Part shown: positions 35,781-48,236 of the stretch, piece after piece
How positions within the stretch are numbered: position 1 is the stretch's first letter
How the letters are laid out: each line of letters begins with the position of its first letter
Source of the DNA: Rhizobium jaguaris
GTDB taxonomy: Bacteria; Pseudomonadota; Alphaproteobacteria; Rhizobiales; Rhizobiaceae
Length of the DNA: 64,000 bases
Assembly (NCBI RefSeq): GCF_003627755.1
Contig: NZ_CP032695.1
Coordinates: 2,418,001-2,482,000, forward strand
Direction of reading: 5' to 3'
Translations under genes and position numbers: made by a program
The notes under the pieces: generated by a model
Database searches by the model: none
The model's input: the letters and a program-made list of their open reading frames with translations, nothing else
Told to the model about the DNA's origin: nothing

Positions 35781-36501
35781 GACGGGTCAACTCCGTGGCG
35801 ATACGGTCGAGATCAGCCCGAAAGCTGTTGCGGATGCGCGCGTAGGGCGTGTCGATCTCCAGGCCGGCGATGAGGTTTGGATCGACGACGACGTGGACTT
35901 CGACGGCTCGCCCCAAGGTCTCGCTCAGTTTCTTGCTGCATAGTTGTATCTCGTCCGCCTTGAGCTCGCGCGCGGCCCTCAACGGAAGGACAGTTCCGAG
36001 CGCTGCACGGCTTTCTGCCGGTAGAGCTGCGACGGCTTCCGCTATTCCGTCTATGAACCCGGTTATTCGCGCTTCATCGGGCAAACGATCGAACAATTTC
36101 CTGGTGATCTCGATGGCGAGACCATTAGCCTCGACGGCATAGGCGGCCGCCGCACTTTGCCGCGCCTGTTCGCGTGCCACGGCAGCTTCGGCGCGAAGCC
36201 GTTCTGCCTCGGCATGAGCGTCGGCAAGCAAGGCCGCCTTTGCCGTCTCCGCTTCAGCGGCAACCGCCTTCAGGGCGTCGCCGCGGGAGGCTGCGAGCCG
36301 TGCAACCTCCGCCGCCGCCTCATTGCGCTCACCAACTGCCCGCCGCTTTGCCGCATCAGCCTCGTCAAGCAGCTGTTTGATCGCCTGCTGCCGCGTTTCG
36401 ATCATCGCCGTAACAGGCTGCAACAGAAAGCGCTTCAACAGCCAGATGAGGACGAGGACGTTGACCGTCTGCAGCCCAAGTGTCCACCAGTCGATGTGCA
36501 T
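35761..36501 (-). CDS. atpF: N-ATPase b subunit with delta-like C-terminal domain
   Basis: A 246-residue protein. One membrane helix ([19 protein letters not shown], about 12-30), a long alanine- and glutamate-rich coiled coil (about 35-135), and a C-terminal part, [20 protein letters not shown] followed by [17 protein letters not shown], that resembles the C-terminal domain of delta subunits. There is no separate delta gene, so this stalk protein probably supplies both functions, as described for N-ATPases. ATG 36501 directly precedes the membrane helix. Confidence 0.9.
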   Translation of the reverse strand: MHIDWWTLGLQTVNVLVLIWLLKRFLLQPVTAMIETRQQAIKQLLDEADAAKRRAVGERNEAAAEVARLAASRGDALKAVAAEAETAKAALLADAHAEAERLRAEAAVAREQARQSAAAAYAVEANGLAIEITRKLFDRLPDEARITGFIDGIAEAVAALPAESRAALGTVLPLRAARELKADEIQLCSKKLSETLGRAVEVHVVVDPNLIAGLEIDTPYARIRNSFRADLDRIATELTRHDNDRQ

Positions 36502-36511
36502 GGCGGCGGAC

Positions 36512-36757
36512 CTATCCGATGAATGGATTCGCAAAGAGGACAAGCAGCGCGATCACCAGGCAATAGATCGCCATGGTTTCGATCATGGCTAGACCGACGA
36601 AAAGCGTTCGCGACAGTGTACCTGCCGCTTCCGGCTGACGGGCGATGGCGTCCATGGCGGCGGCGACCGCCCGCCCTTCAGCCAATGCCGGTCCAATTGC
36701 ACCGAAGGAAACGGCGATGGCGGCTGCAACAATGCTAACAATGCCAATAAGATTCAT
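36512..36757 (-). CDS. atpE: N-ATPase c subunit with sodium-type ligands
   Basis: An 81-residue c-ring subunit, two membrane helices. Helix 1 has IGPALAEGRA with E27; helix 2 has LAMIETMAIY with E60, T61 and Y65. Their spacing (33 residues from E27 to E60, then +1 and +5) equals Q32, E65, S66 and Y70 of the Ilyobacter tartaricus sodium-binding c subunit. This supports sodium coupling, although some such rings can also carry protons. It overlaps atpB by four bases (ATGA). Confidence 0.95.
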   Translation of the reverse strand: MNLIGIVSIVAAAIAVSFGAIGPALAEGRAVAAAMDAIARQPEAAGTLSRTLFVGLAMIETMAIYCLVIALLVLFANPFIG

Positions 36758-37458
36758 GGGATTTCCTGTTCCTTGGGCTGGGGATCGGGGGAGGGTTGCG
36801 GACGTTCGCCAACGGCAGCGCCGATGAAGACGGTCGCAAGCACTGCGAAAATATAGGCCTGAACGGCACCGGTCAGCAGATCGAGCGCCATCAAAGGAAT
36901 CGGCAACAGCAGACCGGCGAGCGACAGCACGATGCCAATTACAAAAACGCCGCTCATGACGTTGCCGAAGAGCCGAACGATCAGCGAAAAGCTGCGGGTG
37001 ACCTGCTCCACCACATTGAGCGGGATCATCACCCAGCTCGGTTCGGCAAAGGTCTTGAGATAGCCTCGAAGACCCCGCGCGTTCACCCCGTAGCCGATCG
37101 TTGCCACAAAGACGATCAGCGCCAGGGCTGCGTCGGTTTCCAGATGTGCGGTTGGCGGCTCGATGCCGGGAACCAAAGACGACCAGTTCGCGATGAGCAC
37201 ATAGATGAAGATCGAACCGATCAACGGGCGATAAGGTCGCGGATCAACCTGCATGGTATCGCGGATCTGGCCGTCGATCGCTTCGACAATCATTTCCAAC
37301 ACGGCCTGGGTTTTGGACGGGACGAGCGTCAAGTTCCGCGTTGCTGCGAAACACAGCGCGGCAAGCAGGATCATGATCGCCCAGGTGACGACGACCGGTT
37401 CGGTGACCGGCAAGGGTCCCAACGAAAAAAGCGGCTCAAGCGTCAGTGGCGATTTCAT
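36754..37458 (-). CDS. atpB: N-ATPase a subunit
   Basis: A 234-residue membrane protein of the F-ATPase a-subunit family. The essential arginine is in TRSFSLIVRLFGNVMSG (about residues 156-172), and the following helix contains LDLLTGAVQAYIFAVLATVF. It forms the ion half-channels with the c ring. It overlaps both neighbours by ATGA. Confidence 0.94.
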   Translation of the reverse strand: MKSPLTLEPLFSLGPLPVTEPVVVTWAIMILLAALCFAATRNLTLVPSKTQAVLEMIVEAIDGQIRDTMQVDPRPYRPLIGSIFIYVLIANWSSLVPGIEPPTAHLETDAALALIVFVATIGYGVNARGLRGYLKTFAEPSWVMIPLNVVEQVTRSFSLIVRLFGNVMSGVFVIGIVLSLAGLLLPIPLMALDLLTGAVQAYIFAVLATVFIGAAVGERPQPSPDPQPKEQEIP

Positions 37459-37751
37459 CTGATGATCCTGACATGCCTCAAGACAAGGCCGCGCCCGACC
37501 AGGACGCCAACCGACGCGGCAAACAGGACCGGCGCACCAAGCTTAGCGAGACCATAGAGAACGACGAGAAGAACGGCGAAACGCAGGACATGCAGCATGA
37601 CAGCCTTTGCCGAGGCCCCGCCGGTCAGAGCCTGGACGTTCCACCAGAGCGCGCCGAAATGCAGTAAGCCGAGCAGCGCGCCGAGCACAAACCCGAAAAG
37701 GATTTTTGCCGCCAAATCCAAATGAACGATATAAGTAAAAATCCCGATCAT
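37455..37751 (-). CDS. atpR: N-ATPase accessory subunit AtpR
   Basis: A 98-residue protein with three predicted membrane helices, starting MIGIFTYIVHLDLAAKILFG and containing GLLHFGALWWNVQALTGG. AtpR is found only in N-ATPase operons, where conserved basic residues have been proposed to interact with the c ring or assist assembly. I chose ATG 37751 because it gives the same four-base overlap (ATGA) as the rest of the operon; a longer start at 37772 exists. Confidence 0.88.
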   Translation of the reverse strand: MIGIFTYIVHLDLAAKILFGFVLGALLGLLHFGALWWNVQALTGGASAKAVMLHVLRFAVLLVVLYGLAKLGAPVLFAASVGVLVGRGLVLRHVRIIR

Positions 37752-38034
37752 GAGCGATGCATCCATTTCCACGCGGACCAGAAACCAAAGATCGCGCCAA
37801 TCATGATCAACGGCGCGGTAAAGAAGATGCCGGTGGCAAAAATGCGATCCAGCCAGCGGCCGAGGGCGAGCGCGACCAAGGTCGGAACGACGATCGTCCA
37901 GCCGAGAATGCCGATCTGGCCAAGACGCGCACCAAGCGACGGCTCGGGATTGGCATTGCCCTGTTTTTCACGTTCGGCGGCACGCCTGGCTGCCTTTGCC
38001 AGCCCGTCACCGGCTTTCGGGTCGGGAGGGAGGG

Positions 38035-38038
<4 letters not shown>
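37748..38038 (-). CDS. atpQ: N-ATPase accessory subunit AtpQ (AtpI-like)
   Basis: A 96-residue protein: a charged N-terminal part, then two helices (GILGWTIVVPTLVALALGRW and FFTAPLIMIGAIFGFWSAWK). It resembles AtpI/AtpZ, which help c-ring assembly or magnesium supply. It starts with GTG at 38038 overlapping atpC (GTGA). Order and size match AtpQ of N-ATPases. Confidence 0.88.
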
Positions 38039-41539
<3,501 letters not shown>

Positions 41540-41680
41540 GGCGATCCTTCCTTAGGTCATGGATATCAAGAACAGGAGCGAGTTTTGCGACATGCGCAGC
41601 ATCTCGGTCCCTTGGGGTGAAATGCGACAAGAAGCCCGTGCATTCTATCTCTAAGCCTAAGCGAGAGAAACGACGCCGCA

Positions 41681-41694
41681 TTGATTTCCGTCAA
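41681..41694. promoter_or_regulatory. FNR/FixK-type site 5
   Basis: TTGATTTCCGTCAA, exact TTGA-N6-TCAA, 141 bp before the CoA-transferase gene and downstream of the DUF4010 gene. Confidence 0.72.
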
Positions 41695-41751
41695 ATGAGC
41701 GGCGCTTCGGCGGGAGAGAGCGATGCTCCGGAATCCACCCTCAGCGGACGG

Positions 41752-43017
41752 TCAGGCTAATGCGCTGAACCCGAAATAGGCAGCAGCGGCGAATGCGAGT
41801 GCCGTCACCGTTGTCACGCTCAATGCTGTAGCATAGGCGCGACTTCCGAACAGGATGGCCAGCACCATCTTCATCGTCAGATTGGCGGCTGCGGCCAGAG
41901 AGATCGCGATCGTCGCAACCTCCGTCGTCAGCGCCGAGCCCGCCATGCGCGCCGTCGATAGAGTGATGGCATCAAGATCGGCAAGTCCCGAAAGCAGCGC
42001 CACGACAAAGATGGCCGACAGCCCAATCTGGTCGATCGTGAATTTCGATACAAAGCTTATGGCGCCGAGAAATGCTCCGAAGCGCAGGACCGTGAGCAAT
42101 TCAAACGGATTATCCGGATTGATGTCCGTTGCCTTGTCGTCAGCTTTCGCACCCTTAAGCATCAGGAAGGTCGCCGAAAGAAAGACGAGAATAACGGGAA
42201 CGAACGCGACAGCTAGTTTGGGAACGATCACAGGTGCCAATATGCCGCTGATGACCAGGGCCCGTCCGATGGACATTGCTCCGGCGATCGACGCGCCGGC
42301 AACGAGGCTGTGGGTTGCCGGAGCGTTATCGGACGATAGACGTGCAAAAGACAAGGTGACAGCGGTTGACGAAATGAACCCGCCGGCGGCGCCGCTAAAA
42401 AGGATTCCATGTTTTGGTCCGGCAATGCGGATCGCCAGATAACCGACATAGGAGATGGCGGCAATCATGATCGTCAGCAGCCAAAGCTGGAACGGATTGA
42501 TGGCATTCCAGGGGTCGATCGTTCTGTCGGGCAGGAGCGGCAGCGCAACGAGCGTCATGGCAAGCAGCACGAGTGCAGCCCTTAGTTCCAGCCAGGTCAG
42601 GTTTCGCAGGAATCCATGCAGGCTGTGACGAGCAGCCAGCAGGGCGGTTACCGCGACGCCGCCAGCCGCAGCGATCGTCATGTCGGAAACCGTCGCAACG
42701 ACCCCGAGGGCGAAGACGGCAAGAGCCGCTATGACGCTGGTGACGCTGTAGTCTTCCTCCCGCTCGGCCTCGTATCTGCTGAAAACGATAAATGCGATAC
42801 CGAACACAGCGAACACGGCGGTCGGCAGGATCGGTCCTAGCTTGACCTGCAGGAAACCCGCCAAGCCGCCGAGAAAGCCGGACAGACCGAAGGTGCGAAT
42901 ACCGGCCGTTCTTTTACCTGGTGCCGTCTCGCGCTCCTGCCAGCCGCGCTCGACCCCGACCAGGATGCCGATGGCAAGAGCGAGACTGAGACGCTGAAAC
43001 GCTTCGATGATATCCAT
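41752..43017 (-). CDS. MgtC/SapB family, DUF4010 membrane protein
   Basis: A 421-residue membrane protein with about 12 segments. The N-terminus FQRLSLALAIGILVGVERGW and GIRTFGLSGFLGGLAG are the MgtC/SapB signature; the rest matches the DUF4010 extension (LSGLADLDAITLSTARMAGS). Function is unknown; relatives influence magnesium or membrane homeostasis. It lies 66 bp after the ABC-2 permease gene and may belong to that operon. No ribosome site is obvious. Confidence 0.82.
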   Translation of the reverse strand: MDIIEAFQRLSLALAIGILVGVERGWQERETAPGKRTAGIRTFGLSGFLGGLAGFLQVKLGPILPTAVFAVFGIAFIVFSRYEAEREEDYSVTSVIAALAVFALGVVATVSDMTIAAAGGVAVTALLAARHSLHGFLRNLTWLELRAALVLLAMTLVALPLLPDRTIDPWNAINPFQLWLLTIMIAAISYVGYLAIRIAGPKHGILFSGAAGGFISSTAVTLSFARLSSDNAPATHSLVAGASIAGAMSIGRALVISGILAPVIVPKLAVAFVPVILVFLSATFLMLKGAKADDKATDINPDNPFELLTVLRFGAFLGAISFVSKFTIDQIGLSAIFVVALLSGLADLDAITLSTARMAGSALTTEVATIAISLAAAANLTMKMVLAILFGSRAYATALSVTTVTALAFAAAAYFGFSALA

Positions 43018-43083
43018 TTTATGACAATAATGACGAGTGACCGCCCAAGCAATCTGGACAGCCAGATTCCACTGTCAGATGCT

Positions 43084-44205
43084 TCATTGACTGCTGAGAA
43101 GTGACTTGCGAAAACGTAACGTGGCCATGGCGAAGAACGCCGCTCCGATACCGAAAAGCGCCAGCATTTGCGGCCACATGATCGCAAATCCGGCTCCCCG
43201 ATAAAGCACGGCCTGCGATAAAGCGACGAAATGTGTCGATGGCGAAAGCTGCATCACATTCTGCAACCAGCCGGGCATGCTCTCCATGGGTGTCGTGCTT
43301 CCGGACAAAAGGTTCATAATGATGAGAACCGGCATCACGATCAGTCCGAACTGCGCCATCGAGGTCGAAACGGTGGCAATCAAGATGCCGAGTGACGTCA
43401 CCGAAAACTGATAGACAACGGCCGCGGCTACAAAAAGGCCAATAGATCCCGCGACAGGCACACCGAGCAGGCGCTCCACGACGACGATGAGCGATAAGAT
43501 CGCCGCGACGACGATGACGAGACCATTCGCCCATATTTTTGCGAGCATGATCTCGATCGGGCTGACAGGCATGACGAGCAGGTGCTCGATCGTTCCGTGT
43601 TCACGCTCGCGGATCAGCGCCGCGCCCGTCAGAATAATTGAGAGCATGGTGATATTGTTGATCACCTGCATCACGGCTGTGAACCATTCAGATTTGAGGT
43701 TGGGGTTGAACTTCGCCCGTACGACAAGATTGATCGGTTGTGTCTGATCGGCACCAGGCACCGCAGTCAGCACCTCCTGCAGGATGATATTCTGGATATA
43801 GGAGGCTCCGTTGCCGGCCTGCGACATCGCGGTCGCGTCGACATCGATCTGGACCGACGGATGGCGCCCGGCAATCACGTCCTGCTCGAATTTGGGCGGT
43901 ATCTCGACAACAAAAACGAAGCGGCCAGCGTCCATTACAGCATCGATCTCGTCGGCATCGATCAATTCCGGAGTCTTGAAAAAGGGCTGCAGCAAAGCAT
44001 CGCGCAATCGTGCCGATAGCATCGAACGGTCCTCATCGACGATCGCCACCGCAGCGTTCTCGACCTCGAATTTCGCACCCGATGCCACAGCATAGATGGC
44101 GAAGGTAAACGTGTAGACGATCAGCACGACCAGGACGGGATCCGCCTTGAGGCTGTAGAGCTCCTTGATGCCGAGGCGAAGGATCCGGGAAAGACGGGCA
44201 ATCAT
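43084..44205 (-). CDS. ABC-2 type exporter permease
   Basis: A 373-residue ABC-2 permease (YhhJ/YbhR-like): N-terminal helix, large periplasmic domain (about 45-165), then five helices with REREHGTIEHLLVMPVSPIE, the family's amphipathic signature, and GSTTPMESMPGWLQNVMQLS near the C-terminus. It starts one base after the stop of the RbbA-type gene. ATG 44205 is chosen; the longer frame would overlap that gene by 57 bp. It is the second membrane half of a multidrug-like exporter. Confidence 0.9.
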   Translation of the reverse strand: MIARLSRILRLGIKELYSLKADPVLVVLIVYTFTFAIYAVASGAKFEVENAAVAIVDEDRSMLSARLRDALLQPFFKTPELIDADEIDAVMDAGRFVFVVEIPPKFEQDVIAGRHPSVQIDVDATAMSQAGNGASYIQNIILQEVLTAVPGADQTQPINLVVRAKFNPNLKSEWFTAVMQVINNITMLSIILTGAALIREREHGTIEHLLVMPVSPIEIMLAKIWANGLVIVVAAILSLIVVVERLLGVPVAGSIGLFVAAAVVYQFSVTSLGILIATVSTSMAQFGLIVMPVLIIMNLLSGSTTPMESMPGWLQNVMQLSPSTHFVALSQAVLYRGAGFAIMWPQMLALFGIGAAFFAMATLRFRKSLLSSQ

Positions 44206-44206
44206 A

Positions 44207-46924
44207 TCACGCACCCCTCTTTCGCAGCGAAATGATCGCAGCCGCGATAAAGCCAAGTCCAAAGAGGCCGATCACCAGCATATCGAGCCAGAGATCGGCA
44301 AAACCGAGCCCCTTTGCAACGACGCCGACGCTGACCGGCTGATACCATGCCGACGGGAAGGCAAGCCCCATCAGTCGCGCGCCCCCCGAAAGCGAGGAGA
44401 CCGGGACGAGCAGCCCGGAAAAATTCACTGCCGGAATAATGGCGATGATGGCGGTTGCAAAAATCGCCGCGACCTGACTGCGGACAAAGCTCGATATGAA
44501 CAGGCCGAAGCCGGTCGTAGCGAAAACATAGAGCAGCGACCCGACAGCGAAGGTCAGAAGGGAGCCTTTAATCGGCACTCCGAAGACGAAACGAGTCATC
44601 AGCGCCAGAAGAATGAAACTCAGGAAGGCGATCGCGACGTAAGGTAACTGCTTGCCAAGCAGGAATTCCACCTTCGTGACGGGCGTCGACTGGAAGTTGG
44701 CGATAGATCCGGTCTCTTTCTCCTTGACGACGCCAAGCGCCGTCATGATGGCGGGAATGAGCACCAGCATGAGCACGATGACACTTGGCACAATGGCATT
44801 GGCGCTTTTGAAGGCCTGATTGTAACGAAAGCGGCTTTCAATATCGATCGGATAGGTCGATGTCGCGCGACCGCTTTGGCGGGCGGCATTATCCGTCACG
44901 TAGCTCGTGGCGAGTCCCGAGACATAGCCGCGCGCCGTCTCTGCTCGGAACGGCATGGCGCCGTCCAGCCAGACCGAAACTTCCGGGCGGGTCTGACGTA
45001 GGAGATCCTTGCCGAAATCGGTCGGAATCTCAATCGCCAGCTTCAATTCGCCGCTTTTGAGACGAGTCTCGAGGTCATCGATGGAAGACACTGGCGGTTG
45101 CTCATCAAAATAGCGCGAACCCTGGAAGCTCTCCAGAAGTTGCCTGCTTTGAGCCGACTGATCCTGATCAAAGACCGCAAAGGGCAGACGCTCCACGTCG
45201 AAGGAGATGCCGTAACCGAAGGTCAGGAGGAGGATTGCGGGACCTAGAAATGCGAAGGCCAGACGCGTGGGGTCGCGGCGTATTTCCAGGGTCTCGCGCC
45301 ACGCATAGGCCCACAAGCGGCGGAGATCGAAGATGCCGGGCCTTGAGACGTCGGCAGCCTTCGCCGCAGCTGCAATTGCCGGCGTGTCGTCCCGTCCCGT
45401 CCCCGCCTCGGTGAGCACGTCGATGAACACATCCTCCAGAGCCTCGCGACCACGCTGCTTCTTCAGCTCCGCAGGACTGCCGACGGCGAGCACCTTGCCC
45501 TCATGCATCATGGAAATACGATCGCAACGCTCGGCTTCGTTCATGAAATGCGTGGACAGGAAGATCGTTACACCATCCTTGCGTGACAGGGTCAGGAGCG
45601 AACGCCAGAAACTGTCGCGAGCAACCGGATCGACCCCGGATGTCGGTTCGTCCAGGATTAATATCTCTGGCCGATGGATGACCGCCGTCGCCAATTGCAG
45701 GCGCTGTCGCATGCCGAGCGGCAGGCTCTCTGGGCGACTATCGGCGACGGCTGCAAGTTCGAAGTCGGCAAGCATTTCGTCGACTCGAGCTGTCACCCGC
45801 TCCGGCGAAAGGCCGAACAACTGTGCATGCAGGACCAGGTTCTGGCGAACCGAGAGTTCGCCATAAAGAGAAAATGCTTGAGACATGTAGCCGACACGGC
45901 GGCGGGTTTCCAAATCTCCGGCTTTGAGCAGCTGACCGAAGAGACGCGCCTCCCCTTCGCTCGCGGGAAGCAAACCCGTCAGCATCTTCATGGTGGTACT
46001 TTTGCCACTGCCATTCGAGCCGAGAAAACCGAAGATCTCGCCCTTTCCGATACGAAAACTCACGTGATCGACCGCCGTGAAGTCACCAAAGCGTCTGGTA
46101 AGACCCTCAGCCTCTATCGCGGGTACGCCATCTCCCACAGGGCGCGGGATAGCGACAGGTGGCACATCGGCTCTGCGCATCTCCTCCGGCAAGAGTGCAA
46201 CAAAGGCGCCTTCCAGGGAGGATTGTCCTGTGCTCCGCTTGATCTCCGCGGGGCTCCCGGTCGCGATGATCCGGCCGGCGTACATAGCAGTAAGCCAATC
46301 GAAACGTTCGGCTTCTTCCATGTAGGCGGTGGCGACGATGACGCTCATTCCCGGCCGCCTGGCCCGCATGAGTGCGATCAACTCCCAGAATTGCCGACGC
46401 GACAGCGGGTCGATGCCCGTCGTCGGCTCATCGAGAATAAGAATATCCGGATCATGAATAAGAGCAGCGCAAATACCGAGCTTCTGCTTCATGCCGCCTG
46501 ACAGCTTGCCGGCGGGGCGATCCCGAAACTGGGCAAGCCCGGTGATTTTCAGCAGTTCGTCCATGTGTTCCCGGCGCTCATTGCGATCCATTGCAAAGAG
46601 GCGGCCGAAGAAATCGAGATTTTCCGCAACGCTCAGCGTTGGATAAAGATTGCGGCCGAGACCCTGGGGCATATAGGCAATGCGGGCACCGACGAGACGG
46701 CGCTGATGCACATCGGACAGGTCGCCGTCGAGGACGTGGATGTTCCCCTCTTGCAGCCTTGTTACACCGGCAGCGAGCGCGAGCAGCGTCGACTTTCCAA
46801 CGCCGTCCGGGCCAATGACGCCTGCCATGCAGCCGGCCGGAATAACGAGGTCGACCCGGTCGAGCGCCAGTTTTTTTCCATAGCTATGTGTGACGCCGGC
46901 GAGGCGGACAACGGCGCCCATCAT
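44207..46924 (-). CDS. RbbA-type ABC exporter: two ATPase domains fused to an ABC-2 permease
   Basis: A 905-residue fusion. ATPase 1 (about 1-235: GPDGVGKST, LSGGMKQKLGICAALIHDP, ILILDEPTTGIDP), ATPase 2 (about 268-500: GSNGSGKST, LPLGMRQRLQLATAVIHRP, ILILDEPTSGVDP), then an ABC-2 membrane part (about 540-905) with VVKEKETGSIANFQSTPVTK. In the second domain the usual LSGG is LPLG. E. coli RbbA (YhiH) has this layout. Together with the HlyD partner and the second permease it makes a tripartite-like exporter. It overlaps the HlyD stop by four bases. Confidence 0.92.
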   Translation of the reverse strand: MMGAVVRLAGVTHSYGKKLALDRVDLVIPAGCMAGVIGPDGVGKSTLLALAAGVTRLQEGNIHVLDGDLSDVHQRRLVGARIAYMPQGLGRNLYPTLSVAENLDFFGRLFAMDRNERREHMDELLKITGLAQFRDRPAGKLSGGMKQKLGICAALIHDPDILILDEPTTGIDPLSRRQFWELIALMRARRPGMSVIVATAYMEEAERFDWLTAMYAGRIIATGSPAEIKRSTGQSSLEGAFVALLPEEMRRADVPPVAIPRPVGDGVPAIEAEGLTRRFGDFTAVDHVSFRIGKGEIFGFLGSNGSGKSTTMKMLTGLLPASEGEARLFGQLLKAGDLETRRRVGYMSQAFSLYGELSVRQNLVLHAQLFGLSPERVTARVDEMLADFELAAVADSRPESLPLGMRQRLQLATAVIHRPEILILDEPTSGVDPVARDSFWRSLLTLSRKDGVTIFLSTHFMNEAERCDRISMMHEGKVLAVGSPAELKKQRGREALEDVFIDVLTEAGTGRDDTPAIAAAAKAADVSRPGIFDLRRLWAYAWRETLEIRRDPTRLAFAFLGPAILLLTFGYGISFDVERLPFAVFDQDQSAQSRQLLESFQGSRYFDEQPPVSSIDDLETRLKSGELKLAIEIPTDFGKDLLRQTRPEVSVWLDGAMPFRAETARGYVSGLATSYVTDNAARQSGRATSTYPIDIESRFRYNQAFKSANAIVPSVIVLMLVLIPAIMTALGVVKEKETGSIANFQSTPVTKVEFLLGKQLPYVAIAFLSFILLALMTRFVFGVPIKGSLLTFAVGSLLYVFATTGFGLFISSFVRSQVAAIFATAIIAIIPAVNFSGLLVPVSSLSGGARLMGLAFPSAWYQPVSVGVVAKGLGFADLWLDMLVIGLFGLGFIAAAIISLRKRGA

Positions 46925-47955
46925 TGGGGCAACTTCACGGCAAGTTGCGGCGGCCAGGCTGTGGCGGGATCGGTGCGCACGTAACCCACGCCGCGAACCC
47001 CCGTCTTCACCCGCGTTTCGTACTGTTTCAGCAAATCGGAGGCGATACGAAGTTTGACACGGAACATCAGTTTCTCGCGTTCGTCCTCGGTCTCGACCGT
47101 TTTCGGCGTGAACTGCGCCTCCGCGGCGACGAAGGAGATGGTCGCGGGCACGACATAGTCGGGTGCTGGATCGAGAATAATGCGTGCCTCATCGCCAAAA
47201 GCGAGGCGCCCAGCGACCCGTGCCGGCAGAAAAACCGTCATGTAGACATCAGACAGATCAAGCAGCGTCGCCACCGGCGCCCCGGCTGCCACCACTTCGC
47301 CCGACTGCACCAGCTTGTATTCGACGCGCCCTCGCCTGGGTGCCTTTAAGATTGCATCGTCGAGCTGCGAGCGGATGCGCGCCACGTCGGCGCGGGCGGC
47401 ATCAAGGGCAGCTTGAGCCTCGTCGCGGCTTGCAAGCGCGGCACGAGAGGCGGCCTCGGCAACGGCGAGCTGGCTGCGACGCAGGTCGAGTTGTTGCCGT
47501 GTGCCGCTGCCGGTGGCGCTGAGATCAGAGGCTCGGTCGAGTTCCTGATGCGCGAGCGTGAGTTCGCTCCCACGCTGTGCGATGGTTGCCTCCGCGCTCG
47601 CCACGCCGGTTTCGGAACGCCGAACTTCCGCCTCCGCACCCGAAAGCTGCGCGTCGAGATCGGACGTGTCCATGCGCGCAATGACAGCGCCGGCATCGAC
47701 TATTTGTCCCTCCTCGACAAGAACATCGGCGACACGACCAGCGAATTTCGCGGAAACCAGAATCTGCTGCGCCTCGATGCGGCCGTTCGACGCCGCAATG
47801 CCGGCCGGCTGTTCGCTGCCGCGCAACTTGTTCCAGAGCTCTTGCACGTGATCGCTCAACGTCGTTGCGTCGCGCGCAACGGCGTCGTGACTTCCTGCAT
47901 TTAGGCTCAGGATCGCAACTGCGGCGAAAAGAAGAGGGACATGGGATTTGTACAA
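46921..47955 (-). CDS. HlyD-family membrane fusion / periplasmic adaptor protein
   Basis: A 344-residue adaptor: N-terminal signal or anchor (HVPLLFAAVAILSLNAGS), split lipoyl domain (about 55-95 and 205-235), long coiled coil (about 100-200, rich in A, E, R, Q) and beta-barrel with VYMTVFLPARVAGRLAFGDE. It links the inner-membrane ABC exporter to an outer-membrane channel, which is not encoded here. First gene of the exporter operon. A one-mismatch FNR-type site lies 96 bp upstream. Confidence 0.9.
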   Translation of the reverse strand: MYKSHVPLLFAAVAILSLNAGSHDAVARDATTLSDHVQELWNKLRGSEQPAGIAASNGRIEAQQILVSAKFAGRVADVLVEEGQIVDAGAVIARMDTSDLDAQLSGAEAEVRRSETGVASAEATIAQRGSELTLAHQELDRASDLSATGSGTRQQLDLRRSQLAVAEAASRAALASRDEAQAALDAARADVARIRSQLDDAILKAPRRGRVEYKLVQSGEVVAAGAPVATLLDLSDVYMTVFLPARVAGRLAFGDEARIILDPAPDYVVPATISFVAAEAQFTPKTVETEDEREKLMFRVKLRIASDLLKQYETRVKTGVRGVGYVRTDPATAWPPQLAVKLPQ

Positions 47956-48051
47956 GAACCGGCTCCCGAAGAACGAATTGAATGGCTGCTGCCGGCGTGG
48001 CGAACCACTCCGGCGCTGCGTTCACTATTCGCAGGTGGGGGTTCCTCATCA

Positions 48052-48065
48052 TTGATGTAGGTCAT
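48052..48065. promoter_or_regulatory. Near-match FNR/FixK-type site before the HlyD operon
   Basis: TTGATGTAGGTCAT has one mismatch to TTGA-N6-TCAA and lies 96 bp before the HlyD gene, the same spacing as at Hsp20. Confidence 0.5.
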
Positions 48066-48236
48066 GTGCAGAGCGCAAACCTCGCCGTCACTCGAAGCAT
48101 CATTCGATCCGACGGATGAAATGGAGATTTTCCACCCTCCGAGGGGAAACTTCGGTCGGCGGGAAACGACAGAAAAGCCGAGGGCTTTTACGTCCCTCGG
48201 CCAATCTTTCAGCCAATTTGTCAGATCTCGTTTTAT

